In this document: in pieces, positions 18,755 to 27,790 of the stretch
How the letters are laid out: each line of letters begins with the position of its first letter
Numbering within the stretch: the first letter of the stretch is position 1
DNA from: CAZSDP01 sp964605665
GTDB lineage: Bacteria; Planctomycetota; UBA8108; UBA1146
DNA: 64,000 nt
Assembly (NCBI GenBank): GCA_964605665.1
Contig: CAZSDP010000003.1
Location: forward strand, 124,001 to 188,000
Direction: 5' to 3'
Notes under the pieces: generated by a model
The model's input: the letters and a program-made list of their open reading frames with translations, nothing else
What the model was told of the DNA's origin: nothing
Database searches by the model: none
Position numbers and translations under genes: made by a program

Positions 18755-20119
18755 TCACTGTGAGTTCATCGACGGTTTCAAGTCGATGCGAAAGTGCTCT
18801 CGACCCGATGAGTTCACGAATCTGGCCGTGAGATCGCTGATCGCCTGATCTTTTTGCGCCACCTCGATGAGAAGAAACGTATTCGGTTCACCCATGTCCC
18901 GAATCAGGCCGGGGTGCGGTGCATTAGCACTCTGAATGATGCCGTCATGCATCGGTGAACTGATCAACTCGTAGATGTCATAACCAGCTCGATCTTTCGT
19001 CGCATGCCGTAGAACACGCGACCGGTGAATGTCACCTGCAACTAGAACCACTCCAGAAATCTCTTTCTCGCCGATGAATCGGAAGAGGGCATCGAGCTCA
19101 TGGGGATACGATCCCCAATGGTCCTCTTTTCCTGGACGGGTTGCACCATTCCAGATCATGCCGCAAGTGAGCAGCTTGACCGGTGCGGTGGATGCGACAA
19201 GCCCTTCTTGCAGCCACTTCCACTGCGCTTTTCCCAACAGTGATGCTTGGTGCTTTCGAAAAGGGGAGGGTTCCATCGCAGAAAAATAGCGGGTGTCGAG
19301 AAGAAAAACTTCGACTGGCCCTCGTCGAAACTTCGTATAGATCCCCTCTTCATTTTGACCGTAGGTCGGGTGAGCGTGATACTCGACGAACGCCTGCCTC
19401 GAGCGCTCTTTTCCTTCGAGGCGGCCATCTCCATCGTTCCAGCCAAAGTCATGGTCATCCCAAGTGCCGTACCAGGACGTGTGACAAAGGAACTCTCGCA
19501 TGGCAGGAACCGCGGCAAACTGTGCATAGCGCTTTCGCTGAGTACTCAGTTTAGAAGTATCGATGTATGGGGTGTCTCCGACCAAGAGACAAACATCGAT
19601 TTGCTCTCGATCTGCCTGGCGCCAGACCTCTGCTGTCCCGGCATCTTCGCGAGCGCAGGAGCCGACAAAGATCCTCACTGCCCCATCGGCATCGTCTCTC
19701 TGGGCAGTGCGAAAGTAATACTCGGGGCCAGAACAGAGTACCTCCCCGTCAGCTCGCTGCACGGAATAGGGATACTTCGTGTTCGGGCTCAATCGATCGA
19801 GATCCCAGATCACACAGAAGTCTTGGCTCGCTTCCGCTCTGACGACCTTCTCCCTCGAGTCCTCGCCGAACACGAGTCGGTAATCGCCCCCCTCCGTGAA
19901 GCGAGCCCAAATCATCGCCCGAGAATCTTCAACATGGCCCACAAATGGACCGCACTCGATCGGATTTTTCGGAGCATCAAAAGTGGAATTTGCCGAGACC
20001 ACTTTGATGGAGAACACCGTGAGCAGAGCGCAGAGGATGAAAAAACCGTGCAGACGGTCGTGCCGAACAACCGTTAGCCAAATCTCAATGCGACGAGCAA
20101 AGACTGTCTGATCTCTCAT
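18755..20119 (-). CDS. PhoD-family alkaline phosphatase/phosphodiesterase
   Basis: A protein of 454 aa. The ATG follows CGAGGTGAACG. A hydrophobic signal anchor lies at about 25-44. PhoD-type metallophosphatase motifs are present in order: FVGSCARED, LLVGDTPYID, TWDDHDFGWND and VAGDIHRS. An N-terminal beta domain precedes them (about 50-145). It would hydrolyse phosphomonoesters or diesters outside the cytoplasm, using Ca/Fe by family precedent. It is transcribed divergently from the M23 peptidase gene. No Pho box was identified, and a Tat twin-Arg motif is not obvious, although PhoD proteins often use Tat. Confidence 0.9.
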   Translation of the reverse strand: MRDQTVFARRIEIWLTVVRHDRLHGFFILCALLTVFSIKVVSANSTFDAPKNPIECGPFVGHVEDSRAMIWARFTEGGDYRLVFGEDSREKVVRAEASQDFCVIWDLDRLSPNTKYPYSVQRADGEVLCSGPEYYFRTAQRDDADGAVRIFVGSCAREDAGTAEVWRQADREQIDVCLLVGDTPYIDTSKLSTQRKRYAQFAAVPAMREFLCHTSWYGTWDDHDFGWNDGDGRLEGKERSRQAFVEYHAHPTYGQNEEGIYTKFRRGPVEVFLLDTRYFSAMEPSPFRKHQASLLGKAQWKWLQEGLVASTAPVKLLTCGMIWNGATRPGKEDHWGSYPHELDALFRFIGEKEISGVVLVAGDIHRSRVLRHATKDRAGYDIYELISSPMHDGIIQSANAPHPGLIRDMGEPNTFLLIEVAQKDQAISDLTARFVNSSGREHFRIDLKPSMNSQ

Positions 20120-20375
20120 CGTTCACCTCGAACCACGCACCATTTGCGACTTTATTGCCTTTGGAAACCGATAAACCAACTTGCTGTGGGACAACACCAT
20201 ACTGATGCGGCGCGCTCTTGACCTCCCCTTCTCCAAAAGGGAAAATCTAGTCTGACGGGCTCAAGAACTCGCTCTAACTCGGTCGCGAACGTCGCTCGCC
20301 CCCCCGCTGATGGGCGACTCTACGCACTTTGCGCTCGATGACCCATCTCTTTCATCCTCAAGAAAGGGGAGAGGC

Positions 20376-22352
20376 ATGCGTTCTCTCATACTTCTCTTGC
20401 TCCTCTTGTTCTTCACTTCCGCGGCTCTCCACGCACAGCCCTCTCCCTCAACCGCCTCATTGATCCGGGGAGACTGTAATCTCGACGGAACCGCTGACGT
20501 TGGCGATGTCATCCTGAGCCTTGCGATTCTCTTCTCGCAAGGGGCACCGAGCGCCTGCGAAGACGCCTGCGATGTCAACGATGACGGTGTGCTCGATATC
20601 GCCGATCCGATCCATGAGTTGGCGTATCTCTTCTCCAATGGGCCAAGTCCACTCGCCCCCTTCCCCGCCTGTGGATTCGATCCCACGAGCGATTCGCTCT
20701 CTTGTCTCGAGTCCCCCGCATGCGCTCCCCAATCTTTGGTCTTCTCCTGGCCGATGCCGGGATTGGACACCGTCGATTGGGTGATCAACAACTATGTTGA
20801 TCTCGACCCGGGATCGGGAATTCTCGACTATCTCGGGGGGGCAAAGAGCTACGACGGTCACAACGGCATCGACATCGATGTCCCCACCTTCCGCTCGATG
20901 GACAATGGCTTCCCGATCCTTGCGGCGGCAGGTGGAACGGTGGTCGACCTCGAAGATAGCCACTTCGATCGCAACACCAGCTGCACCGGTCCCTGGAACT
21001 TCGTCACGATCGAGCACGCCAATGGCGTGCGATCGATCTATGGCCATCTCAAACAGAACTCGGTGGTGGTCAGCATCGGTCAACAAGTGCAAACCGGTGA
21101 CGTCCTCGGAGTGGTGGGGAGTTCTGGCTGTTCAACGCAGCCGCATCTCCACTTCGAAGTCCGAGACCCCTCAAACACCGTCATCGCACCTTTCCTCGAC
21201 GCGATGTGGGACAGTCCACCGGTGTATGACACCCCACTCGGATTCATGGACGCGGTCCTCGTCGATCAGACCATCAGCAGCACACAGATCATCAAGGATC
21301 CTCCCCCCAACCTTAGCGTCATCTCACCTGGTCAGACTCTGGGGATCGGTATCTCGATGGCTGGTGGAGAACCGGGAGATGTGATCGAGTTCGTGGTACG
21401 AAATCCATCGAATGCGATTTACCACCAATGCAATGTTTCGATGTCCGATGTCTACCGTCACAGCTATTGGTGGTGCAACGTCAACCTTTCCAACTCGGTC
21501 CCTGAGGGGAATTGGCGCGTGCAAATTTTGACCAACGGGACCTTGGCTCGCGAGTATCCGATCTACGTCGGGCCCACCTTCACCGGCTTCCAACAAGTCC
21601 GCCACGGATATCCTGCGAGCGGACTGCAATCTCTCTTTGATGCGATGGTCGCCAACGGCTACCGGTTGATTTGGATCGACGGGTATGAGTCGGGGGGCAG
21701 TACCTTCTATAACGTCATCTTCCAGCAGAACAGCAGCGGCTGGGCGTGGACGGCACATTGGGGTCTGACCGCCACCCAATACCAAACGGTATTCAATACC
21801 GCGACCGGCGCGGGGCAGCGACCAACGCACATCGAAAGTTACCGCTCCGGGGGACAGGTTCGTTACGCGGGAGTCTTCACCGATACCCCGACGAATCCGG
21901 GCTGGGTCGCCTATCACGGAGTGAGCTTGAGTGCACACAACACCCAGTTCGCGAACCTCTCTGCCCAGGGGTATCACCCCGTCTGTCTCGCATTGGCTCA
22001 GCAGGCAGGAACCTCTCTCTACACCGCACTATGGACCGATGAACCGGTGGGAGCTTGGTTCGCCACTTTCGGCGACAGTAGCACCGCCTATCAGGGGACC
22101 TTCAACACGCAAACGGGACTTGGCCGTCAGCTCCACTTCTTGAATGGCTATACCGACAGCGGTGGAACGGGACGATACATTTCGGTCTTTACCGAGAGTG
22201 GTCCCTCCGCCTGGGCCGCGACTCACCAACAAACGGGGTCAGGCTTCCAAATCGCCTACGATCAGTGGACCCAACAAGGGTTGAGCACTCGCATCGTCAC
22301 CGCCCATGAAGATGCGGGAGTCTCTCGGTTCGCGGGGATGTGGTCGAACTGA
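20376..22352 (+). CDS. Secreted M23 metallopeptidase with N-terminal dockerin-like module and C-terminal BTRD1-type repeats
   Basis: A protein of 658 aa. The ATG at 20376 follows GGGGAGAGGC and opens a signal peptide (to LHAQ). The dockerin-like pair lies at the N-terminus (about 28-118: RGDCNLDG, DVNDDGVLD, PFPACGFDPT), which is unusual in this window. A LytM/M23 domain follows (about 150-270), with zinc-ligand motifs HNGIDIDV and HLHFEV. After a beta domain there are about five ~50-residue repeats (GYxxxWIDGYxSGG..FYNVIF; W.A.HG). These match the bacterial tandem repeat family (BTRD1) also seen in polyglycine hydrolases. A peptidoglycan-peptide or surface-protein endopeptidase is likely. 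Confidence 0.88.
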   Translation: MRSLILLLLLLFFTSAALHAQPSPSTASLIRGDCNLDGTADVGDVILSLAILFSQGAPSACEDACDVNDDGVLDIADPIHELAYLFSNGPSPLAPFPACGFDPTSDSLSCLESPACAPQSLVFSWPMPGLDTVDWVINNYVDLDPGSGILDYLGGAKSYDGHNGIDIDVPTFRSMDNGFPILAAAGGTVVDLEDSHFDRNTSCTGPWNFVTIEHANGVRSIYGHLKQNSVVVSIGQQVQTGDVLGVVGSSGCSTQPHLHFEVRDPSNTVIAPFLDAMWDSPPVYDTPLGFMDAVLVDQTISSTQIIKDPPPNLSVISPGQTLGIGISMAGGEPGDVIEFVVRNPSNAIYHQCNVSMSDVYRHSYWWCNVNLSNSVPEGNWRVQILTNGTLAREYPIYVGPTFTGFQQVRHGYPASGLQSLFDAMVANGYRLIWIDGYESGGSTFYNVIFQQNSSGWAWTAHWGLTATQYQTVFNTATGAGQRPTHIESYRSGGQVRYAGVFTDTPTNPGWVAYHGVSLSAHNTQFANLSAQGYHPVCLALAQQAGTSLYTALWTDEPVGAWFATFGDSSTAYQGTFNTQTGLGRQLHFLNGYTDSGGTGRYISVFTESGPSAWAATHQQTGSGFQIAYDQWTQQGLSTRIVTAHEDAGVSRFAGMWSN

Positions 22353-22436
22353 CGGAAAGAGTCGGCGAGAACTCGCGCGGGTGACCATGGCGACCGCCCC
22401 ATCAGCAACGGGAGACTGAGCGAAACGGGGGTCTAC

Positions 22437-23897
22437 TCACTCCTTCGCGGTCGGCATCGGAGGTTGGCGCTCTTTTCGCCACCGTTCCAAACGACCGGCG
22501 AGGTCTGAGGTCACCTGCGGATAGAGAGCGGACAGATCGTTCGTCTCTCCCGGGTCCGCCTCGAGATCGAAGAGCAGCTGCGAGCCATCTTCGAAGAATT
22601 CGATCAGCTTGTAATTCCCTCGGCAGATCGCCGCCGCCGGAGTGGTCCGCCACTCGCCCGTTCGACGGGAGCCTTCCAAGTAAGCGGGAAAGTGCCAGAT
22701 CAAATCGCGCTCGGGCAAGGTGGGAGCACCACTGAGTACTGGGGTGAGCGATTCTCCCGCCCAGGGGATCTCCGCCGGCGGCGTCACTCGACAAAGCTCG
22801 AAGATCGTCGGCGCCAAATCGGTGAGCTGTACCGGAGTGTCATTCACGCGACCTCCGCTGGTCACGCCATAACCTGCGATCACCAGTGGGACTCGGATTC
22901 CCCCTTCAAAGAGTTTCCCCTTCCCTCCCCGCAATTCTCCGTTGTCGGTGAACCCTTCATGACCGCCATTGTCGCTGGTGAAGATCAGTAGTGTTCGATC
23001 AGCGGTCCCACTCTCCTCCAACGCCTGACGAATGCGGGCCACCGATCGATCGACACTATCGACCATCGCTGCATATCGATGGCGACGACGCGACTCATCG
23101 GGAAGCTGTTTCGCCCACGCCGCGATCTCTTCTGGAGGAGCCTGCACCGGTGTGTGCACGGCGTAGTGAGAAACCACGAGCAAGTACGGTGTCGAGGCGT
23201 GATCTTCGATAAAGCTCACCGCCATGTCGGTGAGCGCATCCGCGAGGGGTTTCCCGTCTGGCCCCTCTTCCAAGCCAGGTAAATTCCACGGCGCCAAGTG
23301 ACGTCGGATGCTCCCCCGTTGATTTCCCGCTACCGCGACGTCGAACCCTTGTTCGGTGGGATCATTTCCCAAGTGCCACTTCCCGAAGTGCGCGGACGTG
23401 TACCCCGCATCCTTCAGCACTTCGGCGATCGTCACCGCGCCATCCTCGAGTCGTCGCCGCGTGGGAGGAGGAACCAATCGACGCGCACTCTCTTTTCCCC
23501 GAGCCGAAGGATGGACGGTGTGAATCCCGTGGGAGGCGACATCGGTTCCCGTCATCAGACAGGCGCGGCTCGGAGCACAATTGGGAGCATTGGCGGCTCC
23601 CCGGGTGAAACGAATTCCGTCCGCGGCCAACGCTTCGATCGCGGGGGTTGGCCAAGGGCTCCCCTGACTTTGAATGTCTGCCCAGCCGAGGTCATCAGCG
23701 AGAACCAAGATGATCGAAGGGCGTTCCTTCTGTGCACTCTCTTTCGCCGCCGTATCGACCGTACTTTCTTCTCGATCGAGCTCGGGAAGAGGGGAGCACC
23801 CCGCAACGCAGAGAAGGAGGGATCCGAGAAGCACCACGAGTCGAGTGGAGACTCGAGGCCTTTTCGGAGAACAGATGTCAGAGAATCGTTTCAGCAC
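22437..23897 (-). CDS. Sulfatase lipoprotein (formylglycine-dependent, CxPSR type)
   Basis: A protein of 486 aa. N-terminal lipobox VAGC (Cys34). The metal-binding start of the alkaline phosphatase superfamily fold is at 67-71 (ADDLGW). The formylglycine site is C107 in NCAPSRACLMTG. Further motifs are HFGKWHLG and FTSDNGGHE. It would cleave sulfate esters, probably from marine polysaccharides. It needs a formylglycine-generating enzyme or anSME elsewhere. It lies 43 bp downstream of the AmpG-like transporter on the same strand, so co-transcription is likely. Confidence 0.93.
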   Translation of the reverse strand: MLKRFSDICSPKRPRVSTRLVVLLGSLLLCVAGCSPLPELDREESTVDTAAKESAQKERPSIILVLADDLGWADIQSQGSPWPTPAIEALAADGIRFTRGAANAPNCAPSRACLMTGTDVASHGIHTVHPSARGKESARRLVPPPTRRRLEDGAVTIAEVLKDAGYTSAHFGKWHLGNDPTEQGFDVAVAGNQRGSIRRHLAPWNLPGLEEGPDGKPLADALTDMAVSFIEDHASTPYLLVVSHYAVHTPVQAPPEEIAAWAKQLPDESRRRHRYAAMVDSVDRSVARIRQALEESGTADRTLLIFTSDNGGHEGFTDNGELRGGKGKLFEGGIRVPLVIAGYGVTSGGRVNDTPVQLTDLAPTIFELCRVTPPAEIPWAGESLTPVLSGAPTLPERDLIWHFPAYLEGSRRTGEWRTTPAAAICRGNYKLIEFFEDGSQLLFDLEADPGETNDLSALYPQVTSDLAGRLERWRKERQPPMPTAKE

Positions 23898-23940
23898 CAG
23901 TTTCTTTCACTTTCGAACGGGGAGATCGATCGAGCCATCA

Positions 23941-25326
23941 CTAGCCTTCCGGCGCACTACTGGCGATCGGGGTCTCGGAGAGTTTCTGTGCCACCACGGT
24001 GTCGGGACGCAAGAAAACGAGGAAGAACAACGGTACCAACGCGAGAGCTCCCGCGACCAGATAGAAGTGCTGATCGGCGAGGACCACCCCGTCGAGAGAG
24101 CTCCAACCGCGCTGCGCCGCCTTTTCGATCCAGGAGTTGAGGCTATTCAATTTTGCCCCGAGCGCATGCCCGACATTCGACATCGCCATGTACAAGGTGA
24201 ACTGGCAAGCTGCGGCTCCGGTCCAAGAGATTTTCATGTAGAGGGAGAAGAGACTCACCGTCGTCAGAGCGAAGAAACCTTTGAAGAGAGGCAACAACCA
24301 AACCGCCGGATAACCGCTCTCATACCAGTACGCAGAGGTCAGACCGAAGGTGAGCAAGGTCGCTGACGTACAGACCAACCCCAGCCCCGCCATCCGACGA
24401 CGACCGAAGCGATCGCAAAGCAGCCCCCCGAGAAGTGCTCCGAGCACTTCTCCGAGTACCCCATAGGTTCCCTGATTCCGAGAGAACTTCTCCGCTCCCC
24501 ACTCGAACTTCTGCACAAAGAGATCGGTGGTCAACGGAACATAGAGTCCTTCACACAGCGACACCGTCATCGCCATCAGCACCGCAAGAAATGTGGTCCG
24601 CAAGGAAAGCGCGCGGAACAGCTCTTTCGAGACGCCGATCACGCCTCCAGCTACCGAGAGGTTGGGATCGGCCTGCGCGGATCCTTGACTCCACGGTAAT
24701 CGCTTCTCCCCCGGACGTTCCTTGACCGCAATCACCACCAGCATGATCGCAAGGATCGCCAGCGACTGAACGAGCACTGCGGTGCCGAGGCTGCTGTGGG
24801 CGATCACCGCCCCCATCCCCGCTCCTCCCACGGCGATCCCGAACAGTTTCGATCCCCACATCATGCCATTGACGCGCCCCCGCTCGGTATCGTCGAGAAG
24901 GTCAACCGCCAACGCATCGGTGGCGACATCTTGGAGGGAGGCGAAGCAGTTGTGGGCGAAGAAGACCCAAGCGAGAAAAGTGATCGTGCTGTCCCCGTCG
25001 AGGTCGTTCGTCGCCCACACTCCAAGGAGCGTCAACGACATCCCCAATTGAGCGAAGACGATCCACGGTCGACGCAAACCGAGCGCGGGAACTCGCAAGG
25101 AGTCGATCAGAGGGGCCCAAAAGAATTTGAAGGTCCAAGGCAGAATCGCCAGGGCCGTCACCCCTGCGGTCTGCTCCTTCGAATACCCTTGCTCACTGAG
25201 GACCGAAAGCAGCGCGACGGTCGCAAACCCCCACGGAAACCCTTGAGCAAAGTAGAGCAAACAGAGCACCACGGTCCGAAGTGTGCGATGGGTCGCAATA
25301 CTGACCGGCCGATTGTCACCACTCAT
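23941..25326 (-). CDS. AmpG/PAT-like major facilitator superfamily transporter
   Basis: A protein of 461 aa with about 12 hydrophobic segments. The start is the ATG at 25326 behind GGGGAGG; an in-frame upstream ATG lacks a good site. The N-terminus (LLYFAQGFPWG, then ILPWTFKFFWAPLIDSLRVP) follows the AmpG/acetyl-CoA transporter (PAT) pattern. Characterised AmpG imports anhydromuropeptides. Here the substrate is unknown and, given the downstream sulfatase, could be a sugar. It probably forms an operon with the sulfatase. Confidence 0.85.
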   Translation of the reverse strand: MSGDNRPVSIATHRTLRTVVLCLLYFAQGFPWGFATVALLSVLSEQGYSKEQTAGVTALAILPWTFKFFWAPLIDSLRVPALGLRRPWIVFAQLGMSLTLLGVWATNDLDGDSTITFLAWVFFAHNCFASLQDVATDALAVDLLDDTERGRVNGMMWGSKLFGIAVGGAGMGAVIAHSSLGTAVLVQSLAILAIMLVVIAVKERPGEKRLPWSQGSAQADPNLSVAGGVIGVSKELFRALSLRTTFLAVLMAMTVSLCEGLYVPLTTDLFVQKFEWGAEKFSRNQGTYGVLGEVLGALLGGLLCDRFGRRRMAGLGLVCTSATLLTFGLTSAYWYESGYPAVWLLPLFKGFFALTTVSLFSLYMKISWTGAAACQFTLYMAMSNVGHALGAKLNSLNSWIEKAAQRGWSSLDGVVLADQHFYLVAGALALVPLFFLVFLRPDTVVAQKLSETPIASSAPEG

Positions 25327-25390
25327 GAGGCCTCCCCCCACCGACAGCCTCGACAATCAGTCCCAGGAAGTCAACGGACCGCCCCCCACC

Positions 25391-25490
25391 NNNNNNNNNN
25401 NNNNNNNNNNNNNNNNNNNNNNNNNNNNNNNNNNNNNNNNNNNNNNNNNNNNNNNNNNNNNNNNNNNNNNNNNNNNNNNNNNNNNNNNNN
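25391..25490. other. Assembly gap (100 N)
   Basis: A run of exactly 100 N, so the true length is unknown. It lies between the transporter gene and the tRNA. Confidence 0.99.
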
Positions 25491-25493
25491 ATA

Positions 25494-25520
25494 GCGCCGC
25501 AGGCTTTTCACCTACGGCGC
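25494..25520 (-). terminator. Hairpin downstream of initiator tRNA
   Basis: GCGCCG(t)AGG and CCT(g)CGGCGC pair around TGAAAAG just after the tRNA on the minus strand. The expected T-tract would fall at the edge of the N gap, so terminator function is only likely. Confidence 0.5.
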
Positions 25521-25528
25521 ATCAATTT

Positions 25529-25604
25529 TGGTAGCGGGGGGGGGACTCGAACCCCCGACCTCCGGGTTATGAGCCCGACGAGCTGCCAACTGCTCTACCC
25601 CGCG
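25529..25604 (-). tRNA. Initiator tRNA-fMet (anticodon CAT), CCA encoded
   Basis: A full cloverleaf: acceptor CGCGGGG/CCCCGCT, D-arm GAGC/GCTC, anticodon stem with three GC pairs flanking CTCATAA, T-arm GGGGG-TTCGAGT-CCCCC, and encoded ACCA. The 1-72 position is an unpaired C/U and the anticodon stem has the GGG/CCC run, both initiator hallmarks. Confidence 0.93.
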
Positions 25605-25650
25605 ATCGTCAAATTGAGGGCAGGGACGGTACCTCTCGTGGAAGAGTGGG

Positions 25651-26637
25651 TCAAGGCGATTTGGAGGGATCGTCGACAGAACGCCCAGACCCCTTTCCCA
25701 GTGCGAGAATCAACTCGATCTCGCCGACGGGACGTTGTAATTCTCGGGCGATTTCTGCCGGGGTTCGACCGATTGAGGCGAGTTGTTGGGCGCGCACTTG
25801 CGCCTTCCACTCCTGATCTCCATCTACAGAGGGGATCGCGTCGATCGACTCTCCTTCGATCGTGATCGAGGGTTGTGCCGGCGTGGAGGGCTCCTTCAGT
25901 TGCTGAAGCACATCAGAGCTCACCGCCGGGCGAGGTGCGGTGTGATCGGTCTCGGCACCGGCGAAGGGCGAAGAGCCGCGATTCTCCGCGTCTTCACGCT
26001 CTTCTGCGCTGCCAAAGATCGAATCTCGCGTCGACTTTCCCGACAGAGATGCGGGGAGTTGAGAATCCCTTCCACCGGAGAGTGGCGCGGTCGAAACCGG
26101 TTCCTTCGACTCTCGACCCCGCTCTTCAGCGACTCTCCCTCCCGAACGGGCGACCGCTTCGGTGCGCGCTCGCGCGAGGTCGAGTTGCGTCAACGTCTCT
26201 TCCGCTTCTTGGAGCAGCCGCTGGGCAAAGCGGATCTTGGTGTCGAGACGCGCTTCGATCTCACGCCCCGTCTCACGCAGATTCACCACGAGCGACTCCA
26301 ACTCGCGGTGCGGGGTCGGCGCGCGCGGCCGCTCCCCTCCCACCGAGGTGATGGCGGGGCTTCCTCCACGAGGAGTTCCCAGACCAAACCAGCCGCTGCG
26401 CTCAGATCGGCCCAGCATCTGGTCTGCGTTGGGAGAAGTTTCGCCTCGTCCTCGGTGATTCGCCTGATTCGCCAAGGCCATCCGGCGGCGAACCCCCATC
26501 TTCACCACCGTATAGATCAAGATCATCATCCCCAGCAGGAATGAGATCTTTTGCCACTCCGCCATTCCATCAGTTGGAGCTGCGGCGACGACTCGCGGCG
26601 AATGCACGACTACGAGCTGCTGCACAAGTGTGAGCAT
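25651..26637 (-). CDS. Membrane-anchored coiled-coil protein with DUF6115-like C-terminal HTH motif
   Basis: A protein of 328 aa. One membrane helix (about 29-47, FLLGMMILIYTVVKMG) near the N-terminus precedes a basic stretch. A predicted coiled coil follows (about 108-170, ESLVVNLRETGREIEARLD onward), then a long Ser/Pro/Glu-rich disordered region. The C-terminus (AQQLASIGRTPAEIARELQR, then GEIELILAL) resembles the helix-turn-helix-like motif of DUF6115 proteins, which have a similar membrane-coiled coil-HTH layout. Function unknown. Confidence 0.7.
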   Translation of the reverse strand: MLTLVQQLVVVHSPRVVAAAPTDGMAEWQKISFLLGMMILIYTVVKMGVRRRMALANQANHRGRGETSPNADQMLGRSERSGWFGLGTPRGGSPAITSVGGERPRAPTPHRELESLVVNLRETGREIEARLDTKIRFAQRLLQEAEETLTQLDLARARTEAVARSGGRVAEERGRESKEPVSTAPLSGGRDSQLPASLSGKSTRDSIFGSAEEREDAENRGSSPFAGAETDHTAPRPAVSSDVLQQLKEPSTPAQPSITIEGESIDAIPSVDGDQEWKAQVRAQQLASIGRTPAEIARELQRPVGEIELILALGKGSGRSVDDPSKSP

Positions 26638-26716
26638 CTTTTCCCCTGCCCCCGGTGCGTTTCCCCTTGCGCCGCTTCAGATGAGGTGAGCCGATCAGCT
26701 CACCTGCGCGTGCGCT

Positions 26717-27790
26717 CTATCGCTCTAAGAACTCATCGATCAAGCCGAGTAAGGTGCGGTGATGTTCCATATCGTTGGCCCCCATGTGACCGATTCGGAA
26801 CGTCTTTTCCTTCAGGTCTTTGTAACCGTTGCTCAAGATCATTCCTCGCTCGCGGAGGAAGTTGTTCAGATCGGCGACACTGATCCCTCGCGTGTTTTCG
26901 ACGCAAGTCAGCGACACCGACTCATACCCCTCCTCGGGGAAGAGCGCGAATCGTTCTCGTGCCCAAGAGCGAGTGAACTCCGACTTCTCCCGGTGCATTC
27001 CATACCAGGCATCTTCATCCGCAGCGATCTTCTCGAGCCGCTTTCGCAGAGCTCGGAATTGCGGCACCGCCGGTGTGGTCGGGGTTTGATCTTTCTCCCA
27101 GCTCTTGTGGATCGTCAGAAGATCGAAGTAGGTTCCTCGATGCTCTTTCTCTTTCGCTCTCTCCATCGCACGAGGAGAGAAGGTCGCGAGCGCAAGCCCG
27201 GGAGGACACGCGAGCCCCTTCTGACTTCCGGTGACGAAGGCATCGATGGGGAGTTTTCCACACTCGACCGGAACCACCGCTCCGGAAGTGATGCCGTCGA
27301 CCAGCAAGACGACGTCATCAAACTCCGCGACCGCCTCCGCGATCTCTGCCAGGGGATTCATGACTCCGGTTGACGTTTCATTGTGAACCACGGTCACGGC
27401 GTCGAATCCGCCCGTCTTCAGCTGCTCTTTGACTTGATCCGCCTTCACCGCCGTGCCCCAATCGACGTCGAGCCGCACCACCTCGTAGCCATGAGAGATG
27501 CAGATCTTGGCGAATCGATCGGAGAACGCGCCATTGACGCAGGAGAGAACTTTCTTGCGGATGCAATTGACCGCGGCGGTCTCCATCGCCCCCGTGCCTG
27601 AATTGGTCATCAGGTAGACGGGGTTGGTCGTTCGAAAGAGCTTCTCCGCCAAGGGGCGAATCGCGCCGATCAATTCGCCGATTTCCGGCGCACGGTGACC
27701 AATCATCGGCCCCGCCATCTCCTGCAAAACATCATCCTCGACCTCAACCGGTCCTGGGATGAAGAGACGCGGGGGGCTTACGGAACTCAT
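26717..27790 (-). CDS. Class V PLP-dependent aminotransferase (SerC/alanine-glyoxylate type)
   Basis: A protein of 357 aa, of typical family length. The ATG at 27790 overlaps the stop of the upstream DUF1015 gene (TGATG) and sits 5 nt after GAGGAG. Motifs: FIPGPVEV at the N-terminus, TNSGTGAMETA, and the PLP lysine in GSQKGLACPPG. The family includes serine-pyruvate, alanine-glyoxylate and alternative phosphoserine aminotransferases. The DUF1015 neighbour, common beside serA/serC, favours a role in serine metabolism. That choice is inference. Confidence 0.87.
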   Translation of the reverse strand: MSSVSPPRLFIPGPVEVEDDVLQEMAGPMIGHRAPEIGELIGAIRPLAEKLFRTTNPVYLMTNSGTGAMETAAVNCIRKKVLSCVNGAFSDRFAKICISHGYEVVRLDVDWGTAVKADQVKEQLKTGGFDAVTVVHNETSTGVMNPLAEIAEAVAEFDDVVLLVDGITSGAVVPVECGKLPIDAFVTGSQKGLACPPGLALATFSPRAMERAKEKEHRGTYFDLLTIHKSWEKDQTPTTPAVPQFRALRKRLEKIAADEDAWYGMHREKSEFTRSWARERFALFPEEGYESVSLTCVENTRGISVADLNNFLRERGMILSNGYKDLKEKTFRIGHMGANDMEHHRTLLGLIDEFLER

